This document shows positions 53,298-61,840 of a stretch of 64,000 bases of DNA, in pieces. This DNA comes from Hymenobacter mellowenesis (lineage in GTDB: Bacteria > Bacteroidota > Bacteroidia > Cytophagales > Hymenobacteraceae). The position numbers and the translations under genes are program-made. Under the pieces are notes generated by a model that had not been told where the DNA came from, made no database searches, and saw nothing but the letters and a program-made list of their open reading frames with translations. The DNA lies in NCBI RefSeq assembly GCF_030581005.1, contig NZ_JAUQSX010000006.1, forward strand, positions 186,001-250,000, in the 5' to 3' direction. The stretch's first letter is position 1. Each line of letters starts with the position of its first letter.

Positions 53298-53395
53298 GAA
53301 CGTCATGCTGAGCGAAGCCGAAGCATCTTTCCTGCGCAACTAATTTGAGTTAGTGCAGCGGTAAAGATGCTTCGGCTTTGCTCATCATGACGTTC
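53298..53395. repeat. Palindromic intergenic repeat, copy 7
   Basis: 98 bp, GAACGTCATGCTGAGCGAAG with a partly decayed second arm (TCATCATGACGTTC). Between cheC and the arginase-family gene. Confidence 0.9.
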
Positions 53396-53433
53396 TTCTT
53401 ATCCCCTAAATTTCAATTAAATACTAACTCATC

Positions 53434-54528
53434 ATGTCTAAAACTGACGCGGCCTTAGCCAAGAAAATAGCTTCTTTCGACCCCAATGCTCCCGGCGACG
53501 CGGCGGGCGGTCTGTTCGGCCTGCCCTTCACGGCCGAAGAAGCCCAGGTGGTGGTGGTGCCCGTGCCCTGGGAGGTGACGGTGAGCTACCGAGCCGGCAC
53601 GGCCGACGGACCCGCTGCTATCCACGAAGCCTCGCTGCAGGTTGACCTCTACGACCCGGACCTGCCCGATGCCTGGAAACTGGGCCTGGCTATGGAAGAT
53701 GCCGACGAAACCATTGCCGATACAAGCCGCAAGCTGCGCCCCCGGGCGGCCGATTACATTGGCTGGCTAGAAGCCGGCGAGCCCGAGGCCGAACATGCAA
53801 AAATGAGCGGTGTGCCCGGCCAGGTGACGGCCGAAGGCGAGAAAATGCTGAAGTGGCTCAAGGATAAAACCGGCGCTTTGCTCGACGCCGGCAAAGGGGT
53901 GGTGGTGCTGGGCGGCGACCACAGCACGCCGCTGGGCTATCTGCATGCTCTGGCCGAGCGCCACGAAGAGTTTGCCATTCTGCAGTTTGACGCGCACTGC
54001 GACCTGCGCCCGGCCTACGAAGGCTTCCGCTACTCGCACGCCAGCATCATGCACAACGCGCTGGAATTGCCGCAGGTGAAGAAGCTGGTGCAGGTAGGCA
54101 TTCGCGACTATTGCCAGCAGGAGGCTGAGGTCATCGACAAGTCGAATGGTCGGGTGGCGCTATTTGGCCAGCGTTTTTTGAGCGATGAGAAATTTGCCAA
54201 GAAATCCTGGAAGAAGGTATGCGGCAAAATCATCGCGCAGCTGCCCAAGAAGGTGTACATCAGCTTCGATATTGATGGCCTCGACCCCAAATTGTGCCCC
54301 GGCACCGGCACCCCCGTGCCCGGCGGCCTGGAGTATGAGGAAGCCACTTACCTGCTGCGCGCCATCGTGCGTTCGGGCATCACCATTATCGGCTGCGATT
54401 TGAACGAAGTGGCCCCCGGCGACACCGAGTGGAACGCCATTGTGGGCGCGCGCCTGCTCTACCAACTTTGCAACTGGATGGCCGTATCGCAAGGACGGCT
54501 CACGGCGAAGGGCGTCGCGGCCGAATAA
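53434..54528 (+). CDS. Arginase/agmatinase/formimidoylglutamase-family ureohydrolase
   Basis: 364 residues. The three binuclear manganese motifs are present: VLGGDHSTPLG, LQFDAHCDLRPAYEG and SFDIDGLDPKLCPGTGTPVP. This defines the ureohydrolase superfamily but not the substrate; the N-terminal region is longer than in arginases, and the form is common in Bacteroidota, usually labelled agmatinase or formimidoylglutamase. It hydrolyses a guanidino or formimino group. Cytoplasmic. The next gene is 27 bp downstream. Confidence 0.9.
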   Translation: MSKTDAALAKKIASFDPNAPGDAAGGLFGLPFTAEEAQVVVVPVPWEVTVSYRAGTADGPAAIHEASLQVDLYDPDLPDAWKLGLAMEDADETIADTSRKLRPRAADYIGWLEAGEPEAEHAKMSGVPGQVTAEGEKMLKWLKDKTGALLDAGKGVVVLGGDHSTPLGYLHALAERHEEFAILQFDAHCDLRPAYEGFRYSHASIMHNALELPQVKKLVQVGIRDYCQQEAEVIDKSNGRVALFGQRFLSDEKFAKKSWKKVCGKIIAQLPKKVYISFDIDGLDPKLCPGTGTPVPGGLEYEEATYLLRAIVRSGITIIGCDLNEVAPGDTEWNAIVGARLLYQLCNWMAVSQGRLTAKGVAAE

Positions 54529-54555
54529 GCTTCTTCCACCTTAATCCCCGTTCAC

Positions 54556-54894
54556 ATGCTTGGTTTTATTCTCAAATTCATTCTCACAGCCGCCCTGGTG
54601 TATGGCCTGAGCATGGTGCTGCCGGGCGTGGCGCTCGGCGGGTTCAGCAGCGCGCTCATTTTGGTGCTAGTGCTGGGCCTTTTGAATGCCATCGTAAAGC
54701 CTATTCTTAAAATTCTGGGCTTTCCCATCACGGTGCTCACGCTGGGCCTGTTCCTGCTGGTTATCAACGTCATCATTGTGAAGCTGGCCGATTTCCTGAT
54801 GGACAGCTTTGATGTGCATGGCTTTCTCAATGCATTGCTATTCAGCCTGGCGCTGTCGGTGGTGAATGCCATTGTGGATTTGGTAATTGACTAA
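54556..54894 (+). CDS. Small integral membrane protein, phage-holin family IV type (PF04020-like)
   Basis: 112 residues, four hydrophobic helices (ILKFILTAALVYGLSMVLPG, FSSALILVLVLGLLNAIVKP, ITVLTLGLFLLVINVIIVKL, LNALLFSLALSVVNAIVDL). The pattern 'LVLGLLNAIVKPILK...PITVLTLGLF' is the mark of this family, called holin-like by similarity. It is a chromosomal membrane protein in many bacteria and no phage genes are near. It follows the arginase-family gene by 27 bp. Its stop overlaps the convergent DUF4349 frame by 4 bp. Confidence 0.85.
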   Translation: MLGFILKFILTAALVYGLSMVLPGVALGGFSSALILVLVLGLLNAIVKPILKILGFPITVLTLGLFLLVINVIIVKLADFLMDSFDVHGFLNALLFSLALSVVNAIVDLVID

Positions 54895-55859
54895 GCCTGG
54901 ATGTCAGCAATAGAAAAGGGCCTCCCGCGTATGCGGGAGGCCCTTTTTTGTAGAACTTCGGCTAGGCCTGCGCCTGGTTGCGCAGCCGCCAGCGCCCGTA
55001 CCGCCCACCAGATAATAGACGTAAGAAGCAGGAACGGCCACAGTGCTACCAAACCGATGACGAGACTGGTGATAATCGTCCAGCCCAGATAGAAGGATTC
55101 GGCCGCGCGGCTGGCGAACGATACCACCGGCGCCTCGGGCACAGTTTGGGGTAGGGGCTGGTAGCAGGTGAGCGAAATGGTGGAGTAAGCTACTTCGTCG
55201 TTCAAGGTTTTGAGGCGGCTTTCGGTGCTTTCGATTTCCTCACGTACTTCGCCAATTTTTCCTTCGATTTCCAGCACCTCGCTGATTTTTTTGGCGCGGG
55301 CCAATAGGTCAATGTAACGCTTTTCGACGGCTCGCTTGGTGGTGAGGCGGGCGGCTACGTCGGCGTGCTGCGCGGTCACGTCGTCGGTGGTCAGCTTCTT
55401 CTCCTCCACCGTACCTACGCCCCCCAGCGCAGCCATCAGGGGCTGGAAGCGGGCCGGCGCTACCCGAATGGTCATGGCCTGTCGCCATTCGCCGTCGGCC
55501 CGCACTTCGGTCGACGCGCTCAGGTAGCCGCCGTTGCGATGCACCAGGCTGTCGAGGCTGGCGCTGGCGCGGGGCAGGTTGGTTACCTTCAAGCGCAGGT
55601 CGGCGTGGTAGATGAGCAGGCGGGACGGCGCAACGATAGATTCGGTGTAGGGCCGGGGGCCGGGCAGTACAGTAGCAGTGGCTTCACGGTCGTCGTTTTG
55701 ATTTTGGCTCGGCGCCGACGGGGCGATAAGCATTGCCGGAGCATTCATCTCCCGCAATGGCGCATCGGCAACCGCCTCATCAGCTTCTTCCTTATGTGCG
55801 TGGCTGCAACCACCCAACAACACGGCCAGACCCAGCGCAAAACCCAGATGGTACTTCAT
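54891..55859 (-). CDS. DUF4349-family lipoprotein
   Basis: 322 residues from ATG 55859. Lipobox LAVLLGGC (Cys 18). A conserved DUF4349 core (about 90-245) has LLIYHADLRLKVTNLPRAS, GGYLSASTEV, TIRVAPARFQPLMAAL and a long coiled coil (RYIDLLARAKKISEVLEIEG, KIGEVREEIESTESRLK). A C-terminal membrane helix follows (GWTIITSLVIGLVALWPFLL). The last ~17 residues (KRASRIRGRPFSIADIQA) are encoded by the terminator hairpin at 54914-54949, so the frame overruns its natural end. A lipid-anchored envelope protein of unknown role. Confidence 0.85.
   Translation of the reverse strand: MKYHLGFALGLAVLLGGCSHAHKEEADEAVADAPLREMNAPAMLIAPSAPSQNQNDDREATATVLPGPRPYTESIVAPSRLLIYHADLRLKVTNLPRASASLDSLVHRNGGYLSASTEVRADGEWRQAMTIRVAPARFQPLMAALGGVGTVEEKKLTTDDVTAQHADVAARLTTKRAVEKRYIDLLARAKKISEVLEIEGKIGEVREEIESTESRLKTLNDEVAYSTISLTCYQPLPQTVPEAPVVSFASRAAESFYLGWTIITSLVIGLVALWPFLLLTSIIWWAVRALAAAQPGAGLAEVLQKRASRIRGRPFSIADIQA
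54914..54949. terminator. Bidirectional terminator lying inside the DUF4349 open frame
   Basis: Perfect 15-bp stem AAAAGGGCCTCCCGC/GCGGGAGGCCCTTTT, loop GTAT, T6 on the plus strand. It lies 19 bp after the holin-like stop and within the last codons of the convergent gene. Confidence 0.9.
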
Positions 55860-55951
55860 GATTTTTAGCGATAAAGTGAATCCTGAAACGGTAGCTGCGC
55901 CGCTTCCTTTATGCCAACGAACCAGGTAGTGTAACCCATATATCCGGAAAT

Positions 55952-55983
55952 AAAAATGCCTGACTGCAAAGCCAGGCATTTTT
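55952..55983 (-). terminator. Intrinsic terminator of murA
   Basis: Perfect 11-bp stem AAAAATGCCTG/CAGGCATTTTT with a 10-nt loop, 21 bp past the murA stop. Confidence 0.85.
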
Positions 55984-56004
55984 ATTGTCAAGCCACAGAT
56001 GGGC

Positions 56005-57309
56005 CTATACCCGGCGGATTTCGGCACCCAGGGCATTCAGGCGCTGGTCGATGAACTGGTAGCCGCGGTCAATCTGCTCCACGTTGAGGATGGTGCTAGT
56101 GCCTTCGGCCGAGAGGGCAGCGATAAGCAGGGCCACCCCGGCCCGGATATCGGGCGAGGTCATCGTGATGCCGTGCAACTGCTTCTGCTGGTCGAGGCCA
56201 ATGACGGTGGCGCGGTGCGGGTCGCAGAGGATAATCTGGGCGCCCATGTCGATGAGCTTGTCCACGAAAAACAGGCGCGACTCGAACATTTTCTGGTGAA
56301 TGAGCACCGTACCCTTGGCCTGGCAGGCCACCACCAGCACAATGCTCAGCAAATCGGGGGTGAAGCCGGGCCAGGTGTGGTCCGAAACCGTGAGGATGGA
56401 GCCGTCGAGGTAGGTGGCAATTTCGTAGTGCTTCTGGGCCGGAATATGGATGTCGTCGCCCCGGAATTCGAGCTGAATGCCCAGCTTGCGGAAGGTATCG
56501 GGGATGAGGCCGAGCTCGGGAATCTGGCAGTCTTTGATGGTGATTTCGGAGCCCGTCATGGCCGCCAGGCCAATAAAGGAGCCGATTTCAATCATATCGG
56601 GCAGCATGCGATGGTCGGTGCCGCCGAGGCTGTCGACGCCCACGATGGTGAGCAGGTTCGAGCCAATGCCTTGAATGTTGGCGCCCATGCGCACCAACAT
56701 GCGGCAGAGTTGCTGCAAATAAGGTTCGCAGGCGGCGTTGTAAATGGTGGTTGTGCCTTCGGCCAGCACGGCGGCCATCAGGATGTTGGCCGTGCCGGTC
56801 ACGGAGGCTTCATCGAGCAGCATGTGGGTGCCGGTCAGCTTGCCGTCAACCTTGATTTTGTAGAAGTCCTTGCCTTCGAGCGTGAGCTTGCCGCCCAGCT
56901 TTTCGAGGCCCAGGAAGTGCGTGTCCATGGGCCGGCGGCCAATTTTGTCGCCGCCGGGCTTGGGCAGCTGGCAGCGGCCGTAACGCCCCAGCATAGGCCC
57001 CAGAATCATCACCGAGCCGCGCAGCGCGCCGGCTTGTGCAATAAATTCCGGTGTGTCGAGGTAGTCCAGATTAACGTCCTCGGCCTGAAAAATATACGTG
57101 TCGGTGGCCAGCTTGCCCACTTTCACGCCCATGTCGCGCAGCAATTCGATGAGTTTATTGACGTCGCGGATGTCGGGAATATTGCTGATGGTAACCGGCT
57201 CGGGGGTGAGCAATACCGCGCAGAGAATCTGGAGGGCTTCGTTTTTAGCGCCCTGGGGCGTGATTTCGCCGCGCAGCTGCTTGCCGCCGCGTACTTCAAA
57301 TGCTGCCAT
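56005..57309 (-). CDS. murA: UDP-N-acetylglucosamine 1-carboxyvinyltransferase, Asp-active-site form
   Basis: 434 residues, normal length. First committed step of peptidoglycan synthesis: transfers enolpyruvate from PEP to UDP-GlcNAc. Lys 22 (QGAKNEALQ) and ALRGSVMILGPMLGRYG are present. The loop that carries the PEP-binding Cys in Escherichia coli reads PKPGGDKIGRRPMDTH here, with Asp 121 in place of Cys. Enzymes with Asp at this position are active but not alkylated by fosfomycin, so intrinsic fosfomycin resistance is expected. Followed by its own terminator. Confidence 0.96.
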   Translation of the reverse strand: MAAFEVRGGKQLRGEITPQGAKNEALQILCAVLLTPEPVTISNIPDIRDVNKLIELLRDMGVKVGKLATDTYIFQAEDVNLDYLDTPEFIAQAGALRGSVMILGPMLGRYGRCQLPKPGGDKIGRRPMDTHFLGLEKLGGKLTLEGKDFYKIKVDGKLTGTHMLLDEASVTGTANILMAAVLAEGTTTIYNAACEPYLQQLCRMLVRMGANIQGIGSNLLTIVGVDSLGGTDHRMLPDMIEIGSFIGLAAMTGSEITIKDCQIPELGLIPDTFRKLGIQLEFRGDDIHIPAQKHYEIATYLDGSILTVSDHTWPGFTPDLLSIVLVVACQAKGTVLIHQKMFESRLFFVDKLIDMGAQIILCDPHRATVIGLDQQKQLHGITMTSPDIRAGVALLIAALSAEGTSTILNVEQIDRGYQFIDQRLNALGAEIRRV

Positions 57310-57347
57310 TTGTGTAGGTGTTTAGTATTCGGGTGTTCAGATAGTCA

Positions 57348-57445
57348 GAACGTCATGCTGAGCGCAGCCGAAGCATCTCTACTGTGCAACTAATTCTTTT
57401 TAGTAATGCAGTAGAGATGCTTCGGCTGCGCTCAGCATGACGTTC
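57348..57445. repeat. Palindromic intergenic repeat, copy 8
   Basis: 98 bp, GAACGTCATGCTGAGCGCAG to its complement, nearly perfect arms. Between the murA start and the DUF4290 stop. Confidence 0.9.
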
Positions 57446-57458
57446 GTTGAAATTGGAA

Positions 57459-58184
57459 TTACTGAGGCGGCTGCTGTGGCTCCTGGCTACGGCCTTTTTT
57501 GCGCTTTTTGCCATTTTTGCCGCCGAAGCTGTTGCCACCCCGGTTGTCGCGGTTCTCGCGTCGGTCACGGCCCTCGCGCTGCTGAGAGGGCTGCGGGACG
57601 ATGAATGCCGGCGTACGACCAACGGCCGTTTCAAACAGCCCCTCGGCATCTACCAGGGCCGGGTCGAGCCGGAGCTGACCGCCCGACAGCTCGCTCAGGT
57701 GCCGCAGGATGGTCACGTCCTTGGCGTTTTCCTTGTTGTGCTGGCGGTAGAGGAATTTCATGGTGCGGCCAATCTGCACCGTGGCCTGCTCGCGCTCGGT
57801 GGCGTCTTCCAAGGTCAGGGCCTTGGCGATGAGGGCCTCAATACCGGCACCGTAGGCCCGGAGGCGGGGCGCGGTGCGGGGGTAGGGCACGCGGGCCGGC
57901 TTCTCGGTGCGCACCGTCAGGCTGCGGAGGGGCACTGGTGCATCCAGAGTAACCTCCTCGCTGGCCATGGCGTGCAGGTGGTTCCAAAGGCGGGTTTGCA
58001 CTTCCGGCAACTCGCGCAGCGCAGGCTGCAGGCGCAGCATAAGCTGCACAATCTGCCCGGCCCGCTTGGTGCGCTCGGCTTGGTCCTCAATGTCTTTGAG
58101 GCCCTGAATGAGCTGGTAAGTGCTTTGCCCATATTCGCGCACCAGCAGTTGCAGGTGGAAGGGCAGGTTGGTGAAGTCAGTCAT
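57459..58184 (-). CDS. DUF4290-family protein
   Basis: 241 residues from ATG 58184; the longer open frame runs into repeat copy 9. Conserved Bacteroidota family: LPFHLQLLVREYGQSTYQLI, RAGQIVQLMLRLQP, LWNHLHAM and IGRTMKFLYRQHNKENAKD. The C-terminal ~40 residues are a basic, Asn/Gly/Lys-rich tail (RRENRDNRGG, GKNGKKRKKGRS) suggesting nucleic-acid contact. Function unknown; it sits next to murA in the same orientation. A -7-like TATCTTTG lies about 40 bp upstream. Confidence 0.85.
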   Translation of the reverse strand: MTDFTNLPFHLQLLVREYGQSTYQLIQGLKDIEDQAERTKRAGQIVQLMLRLQPALRELPEVQTRLWNHLHAMASEEVTLDAPVPLRSLTVRTEKPARVPYPRTAPRLRAYGAGIEALIAKALTLEDATEREQATVQIGRTMKFLYRQHNKENAKDVTILRHLSELSGGQLRLDPALVDAEGLFETAVGRTPAFIVPQPSQQREGRDRRENRDNRGGNSFGGKNGKKRKKGRSQEPQQPPQ

Positions 58185-58223
58185 AAAAAAGAGTAGGGGA
58201 GTCCGCGCAGGCGGGGCCCAGGC

Positions 58224-58231
58224 CAAAGATA
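58224..58231 (-). promoter_or_regulatory. Possible -7 element of the DUF4290 gene
   Basis: Minus-strand TATCTTTG (TAnnTTTG), 40 bp before the ATG. No -33 match. Confidence 0.45.
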
Positions 58232-58268
58232 AGGCCCCAAGATGGTCGGCCGTCTTTGTATGGAAAAA

Positions 58269-58359
58269 CGTCATGCTGAACGCAGCCGAAGCATCTCTAA
58301 GGCAATAGTAAATGATTACGTTGCGCGGTAAAGATGCTTCGGCTACGCTCAGCATGACG
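58269..58359. repeat. Palindromic intergenic repeat, copy 9
   Basis: 91 bp, CGTCATGCTGAACGCAGC to its complement with a few substitutions in the arms. Between the DUF4290 start and the helicase stop. Confidence 0.88.
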
Positions 58360-58387
58360 GCCAACCGATTCGGCTAGCCGAAAACAA

Positions 58388-60637
58388 TTAATGCACCCGC
58401 AGCTTGGCGAAGCTCAGCAGCAGCACTTTCTCGCCCACTTCCTCGAAGAGAATGGTGGCCTTGGTGGTGCCCTGCTGGTTTTCCAGCGCGTTCACTACGC
58501 CGAAGCCGAACTTGGCGTGCTCCACGCGCTGCCCGGTTTGCAGCTTGGAGGTGTCGGAGGGCGCGAAATCGGTCGGGGCCACGTACTTCGTAGCCTGCAC
58601 TTTACGGGGCGCGGTGGGAATCAGGTTCGAACGGCGCTCAAAAACGTGCTGAAACGGCGAGCCTTCGCCCGCGCCGGGCCCGGCCGAAAACTTCACGTTG
58701 AGGTACTGCGGGTCAATTTCATCCAGAAAGCGGCTTTTCTCGCAGCTGCGCAGATTGCCCCACTGGTAGCGCGAGGTAGCGTAGCTGAGCGTGAGCTTCT
58801 TCTCGGCCCGCGTGATGGCCACGTAGAATAGGCGACGCTCTTCTTCCAAATCGGCCCGCGAGGTAATCATCATCTGGCTCGGGAAGAGGTTTTCCTCCAT
58901 GCCCACGATGTACACGTTGCGGAATTCCAGGCCTTTAGCGGAGTGAATGGTCATCAATGTCACGGCTTCGCCTTCCTGGGCGGCATCCTTCAGGTCGGAG
59001 TCGGTGACGAGGGCAATGTCCTGCAGGAACGCGCCGAGGCTCTTGTCTTCGCGCTCGGGGTCGTCCACATACTCCTTGATGCCGTTGAGCAATTCCTGGA
59101 TGTTTTCGTAGCGAGAAAGGCCTTCAATGCTCTTGTCGGCGTACAATTCCTCCAGCATGCCGGAGTTTTTGGCGATGAACTTAGCAGCTTCAAACGCGTC
59201 CTCCTTGCCGGCTACCACGATGTAGCTCTTGATTTTCTCAGCAAAGCCCACCACCGGGTTGCTCACCCGCGCAGCCATAAATTGGTCGGCGTTGGATACC
59301 ACTTCCCACAGCGTGTGGTTGGCTTCTTCGGCTGTCATAATTAGTTTACTAATGGTGGTGTCACCAATGCCGCGCTTCGGATAATTAATTACCCGGCGAA
59401 TGGCCTGCTCGTCGTTTTGATTGACTGTGAGGCGCAAATAAGCCACCAAATCCTTGATTTCCTTGCGCTGGTAAAAGCTCAGGCCGCCAACAATCTTGTA
59501 TTTGATATTTAATTTCCGCAATGATTCTTCCATCGCGCGGCTTTGCGCGTTAGTGCGGTAGAGAATAGCAAAATTGTCGTACGACAAGTGGCCATTCATC
59601 TTGTCCTCAAAGATGGAATTAGCAACCAACTTGCCTTCCTCGTTGTCGGAAGCGGCTTTGATTACCTCAATCAGCGTCCCGTCTTCGTTCTCCGAAAAGA
59701 CGTCCTTGCGCAATTGCGCTTGGTTGTTTTTAATGACCGAATTAGCGGCCCACACGATATTTTTCGTGGAGCGGTAATTCTGCTCCAGTTTAAATACCTG
59801 TAATTCGGGATAGTCTTTCTCAAAATTGAGAATGTTGGAAATGTCGGCACCGCGGAAGGCGTAAATACTCTGCGCATCGTCGCCCACCACGCAGATATTC
59901 CGCTCTTTAGCCGCCAGCTTGCGCGTAATTAAATACTGCGAATAGTTGGTGTCCTGGTACTCGTCCACCATCACAAACCGGAACATATTCTGATATTTAT
60001 TCAGAACATCGGCGTGGTCGCGAAACAGCACGTTGGTGTTGAACAGCAGGTCGTCGAAATCCATCGCGCCGGCCTTGAAGCAGCGTTGCTGGTACTGCTG
60101 GTAAATCACGCCAATCTTGGGGCGCAGGGCCGCTTCGTCGTCGGCTTTGATAGCCGGGTCGCTCAAATATTGGTTGTGGGAAATCAGCTTGTTTTTGGCG
60201 GCCGAAATCCGGCCTAGCACCACGCTGGGCTTATAGAGCTTGTCGTCGAGCTCCAGCTCCTTTACAATCTGCCCCATCAGGGTTTTGGAATCCTGCGTGT
60301 CGTAGATGGTGAAGCTGCGTGGGAAACCGATTTTGTCGGCCTCGGACCGCAGGATTTTGGCAAAAACCGAGTGAAAGGTGCCCATCCAGAGGCTGCGGGC
60401 GGCGGGACCAACCACCTTCTCCACACGGGCGCGCATTTCCTTGGCGGCTTTATTGGTGAAGGTGAGGGCGAGGATGTTGAACGGGTCGACACCCTGTTCG
60501 AGCAGGTGGGCAATGCGGTAGGTGAGCACCCGGGTTTTGCCCGAGCCGGCGCCCGCGATAATCATGCAGGGACCATCGGTTTGCATCACCGCGGCGCCTT
60601 GCGACGGATTGAGTAGGGAAAGATAATCTAGTGCCAT
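58388..60637 (-). CDS. pcrA: ATP-dependent UvrD/PcrA-family DNA helicase
   Basis: 749 residues. SF1A helicase motifs in order: Q-motif LNPSQGAAV, Walker A AGAGSGKTRVLTYR, Ia ALTFTNKAAKEMRARVE, Walker B VDEYQDTN, III VVGDDAQSIYAFRGAD, IV EQNYRSTKNI, V MTIHSAKGLEFRNVYIVGME and VI LFYVAITRAEKKL. The C-terminus is the PcrA-type Tudor-like RNA-polymerase-interacting domain (GQRVEHAKFGFGVV, ATILFEEVGEKVLL). Acts in nucleotide excision and transcription-coupled repair. UvrD and PcrA are not separable from sequence alone. Confidence 0.94.
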   Translation of the reverse strand: MALDYLSLLNPSQGAAVMQTDGPCMIIAGAGSGKTRVLTYRIAHLLEQGVDPFNILALTFTNKAAKEMRARVEKVVGPAARSLWMGTFHSVFAKILRSEADKIGFPRSFTIYDTQDSKTLMGQIVKELELDDKLYKPSVVLGRISAAKNKLISHNQYLSDPAIKADDEAALRPKIGVIYQQYQQRCFKAGAMDFDDLLFNTNVLFRDHADVLNKYQNMFRFVMVDEYQDTNYSQYLITRKLAAKERNICVVGDDAQSIYAFRGADISNILNFEKDYPELQVFKLEQNYRSTKNIVWAANSVIKNNQAQLRKDVFSENEDGTLIEVIKAASDNEEGKLVANSIFEDKMNGHLSYDNFAILYRTNAQSRAMEESLRKLNIKYKIVGGLSFYQRKEIKDLVAYLRLTVNQNDEQAIRRVINYPKRGIGDTTISKLIMTAEEANHTLWEVVSNADQFMAARVSNPVVGFAEKIKSYIVVAGKEDAFEAAKFIAKNSGMLEELYADKSIEGLSRYENIQELLNGIKEYVDDPEREDKSLGAFLQDIALVTDSDLKDAAQEGEAVTLMTIHSAKGLEFRNVYIVGMEENLFPSQMMITSRADLEEERRLFYVAITRAEKKLTLSYATSRYQWGNLRSCEKSRFLDEIDPQYLNVKFSAGPGAGEGSPFQHVFERRSNLIPTAPRKVQATKYVAPTDFAPSDTSKLQTGQRVEHAKFGFGVVNALENQQGTTKATILFEEVGEKVLLLSFAKLRVH

Positions 60638-60670
60638 TATTCAGGTAAAACGAGCCCGCAGCGAGAGCCG

Positions 60671-60678
60671 CAAAGGTA
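60671..60678 (-). promoter_or_regulatory. Possible -7 element of the helicase gene
   Basis: Minus-strand TACCTTTG, 34 bp before the ATG, abutting a divergent TACATTTG on the plus strand. Confidence 0.45.
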
Positions 60679-60679
60679 C

Positions 60680-60687
60680 TACATTTG
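60680..60687 (+). promoter_or_regulatory. Possible -7 element of the 99-residue membrane protein gene
   Basis: TACATTTG (TAnnTTTG), back to back with the helicase -7 motif; 77 bp before the ATG at 60764. Confidence 0.4.
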
Positions 60688-60763
60688 GCAAAGAGCCCGG
60701 AAACAACCGGCTTTCTGCTGCTAAAAAGCTTAGGCAACGGCAAAGGCTTTAGTAACTTGTAAC

Positions 60764-61063
60764 ATGGCTTTCCCTTCCCTCAGTTCGGTCAGCGGCTGGA
60801 AAATCGGCTTCTGGAGCGCCCTGCTTTTTTATGCCCTTGGGCTGGTCATTACGGTGGGCTTGGCCCAAGTGATGCCCGTGGCGGATATGTGCAATCCGGG
60901 GCTACCATTCTTCACGGGGCTGCTGACGCTGGTATTTGGTGCCTGCGGGCTTATTGCCGCATTGCTGGCGCTCCTCTTTGGCTACCGGCCGCCGTTTTTG
61001 ATGGGATTTATTGCGGCCAACGTCATGGTTCTGGTAGGGCCGGCCCTGCTGATTTTGGTTTGA
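60764..61063 (+). CDS. Hypothetical membrane protein, three hydrophobic segments
   Basis: 99 residues. Hydrophobic segments at about 14-36 (GFWSALLFYALGLVITVGLA), 46-68 (PFFTGLLTLVFGACGLIAAL) and 76-98 (LMGFIAANVMVLVGPALLIL), with short loops. Not recognised. A back-to-back -7 motif pair and the gap support transcription divergent from the helicase. Function unknown. Confidence 0.65.
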   Translation: MAFPSLSSVSGWKIGFWSALLFYALGLVITVGLAQVMPVADMCNPGLPFFTGLLTLVFGACGLIAALLALLFGYRPPFLMGFIAANVMVLVGPALLILV

Positions 61064-61091
61064 CGCCGGGCACTTAGGGGTGGCAAAGAAG

Positions 61092-61099
61092 TATCTTTG
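61092..61099 (+). promoter_or_regulatory. Possible -7 element of the DUF3109 gene
   Basis: TATCTTTG (TAnnTTTG), 24 bp before the ATG at 61123. The nearest TTTG is too far upstream for a -33 box. Confidence 0.45.
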
Positions 61100-61122
61100 T
61101 CATCCTCCTCAAGCGCCGCATT

Positions 61123-61701
61123 ATGATTATTATCCAGGAAACGGTTATTTCTGACGACATCGCCGACCATTTTTTCGTCTGCAACCTCGAAGCCTGCAAA
61201 GGCGCCTGCTGCGTGGAGGGCGACCTCGGCGCGCCCCTGGAAGAAGCCGAGCTGCGCATTCTGGAGCAGGAATACGCCAACATCGAGCCCTTCCTGAATG
61301 AAGCCGGCAAGGCGGCCATCAAGGCCCAGGGCCTGTACATCAAGGATTGGGAAGGCGACTACAGCACCACCACCATCGACGATAAGGAGTGCGCTTACGC
61401 GCTATATGATGAGCGCGGCATCTTGAAATGCGGTATCGAGCAGGCATATCTGGCCGGCGCCACCACGTTCAAAAAGCCCATCAGCTGCCACCTGTACCCC
61501 ATTCGCATCACGAAGTATGAGGGATTTGACGCGCTGAACTACGACCGGTGGGGCATCTGCAATCCGGCTTGCTCGTTTGGCAGTACGCTGGGCGTGCGCA
61601 TCTACCAGTTTCTGAAGGAACCGCTGATTCGCAAGTACGGCGAGAGCTGGTATGGCCAGTTGGTGCAGGAAATTGAGAATCCGACAGAGGGGAAGAAGTA
61701 A
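61123..61701 (+). CDS. DUF3109-family Cys-rich protein
   Basis: 192 residues. Conserved Bacteroidota DUF3109: [50 protein letters not shown] and [10 protein letters not shown]. The clustered Cys resemble the metal-binding set of YkgJ/zinc-or-iron chelatase-like proteins (C-x4-C-x3-CC and later pairs). A metal site is likely but its metal and function are unknown. Convergent with the cyclophilin gene across a repeat. Confidence 0.88.
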   Translation: MIIIQETVISDDIADHFFVCNLEACKGACCVEGDLGAPLEEAELRILEQEYANIEPFLNEAGKAAIKAQGLYIKDWEGDYSTTTIDDKECAYALYDERGILKCGIEQAYLAGATTFKKPISCHLYPIRITKYEGFDALNYDRWGICNPACSFGSTLGVRIYQFLKEPLIRKYGESWYGQLVQEIENPTEGKK

Positions 61702-61724
61702 AAAAGTTAATTATATGTAAAAGA

Positions 61725-61820
61725 GAACGTCATGTCGAGCGCAGCCGAGACATCTCACGTGCCAGAGTAAATAATTACTTCGGCACGCGAGATGTCTCGG
61801 CTGCGCTCGACATGACGTTC
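61725..61820. repeat. Palindromic intergenic repeat, copy 10 (GTCGAGC subtype)
   Basis: 96 bp, GAACGTCATGTCGAGCGCAG to its complement, same subtype as copy 3. It fills the convergent gap between the DUF3109 and cyclophilin genes. Confidence 0.9.
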
Positions 61821-61840
61821 TTGCGTTTTCAGTCGGAAGC

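Noticed and set aside
54556..54894. Holin-like gene as part of a prophage
   Set aside because: No phage structural, integrase or lysis genes nearby; the family is chromosomal and common in non-phage settings.
56005..57309. murA as an inactive enzyme because Cys is missing
   Set aside because: Asp-type MurA is catalytically active; length and other motifs are complete.
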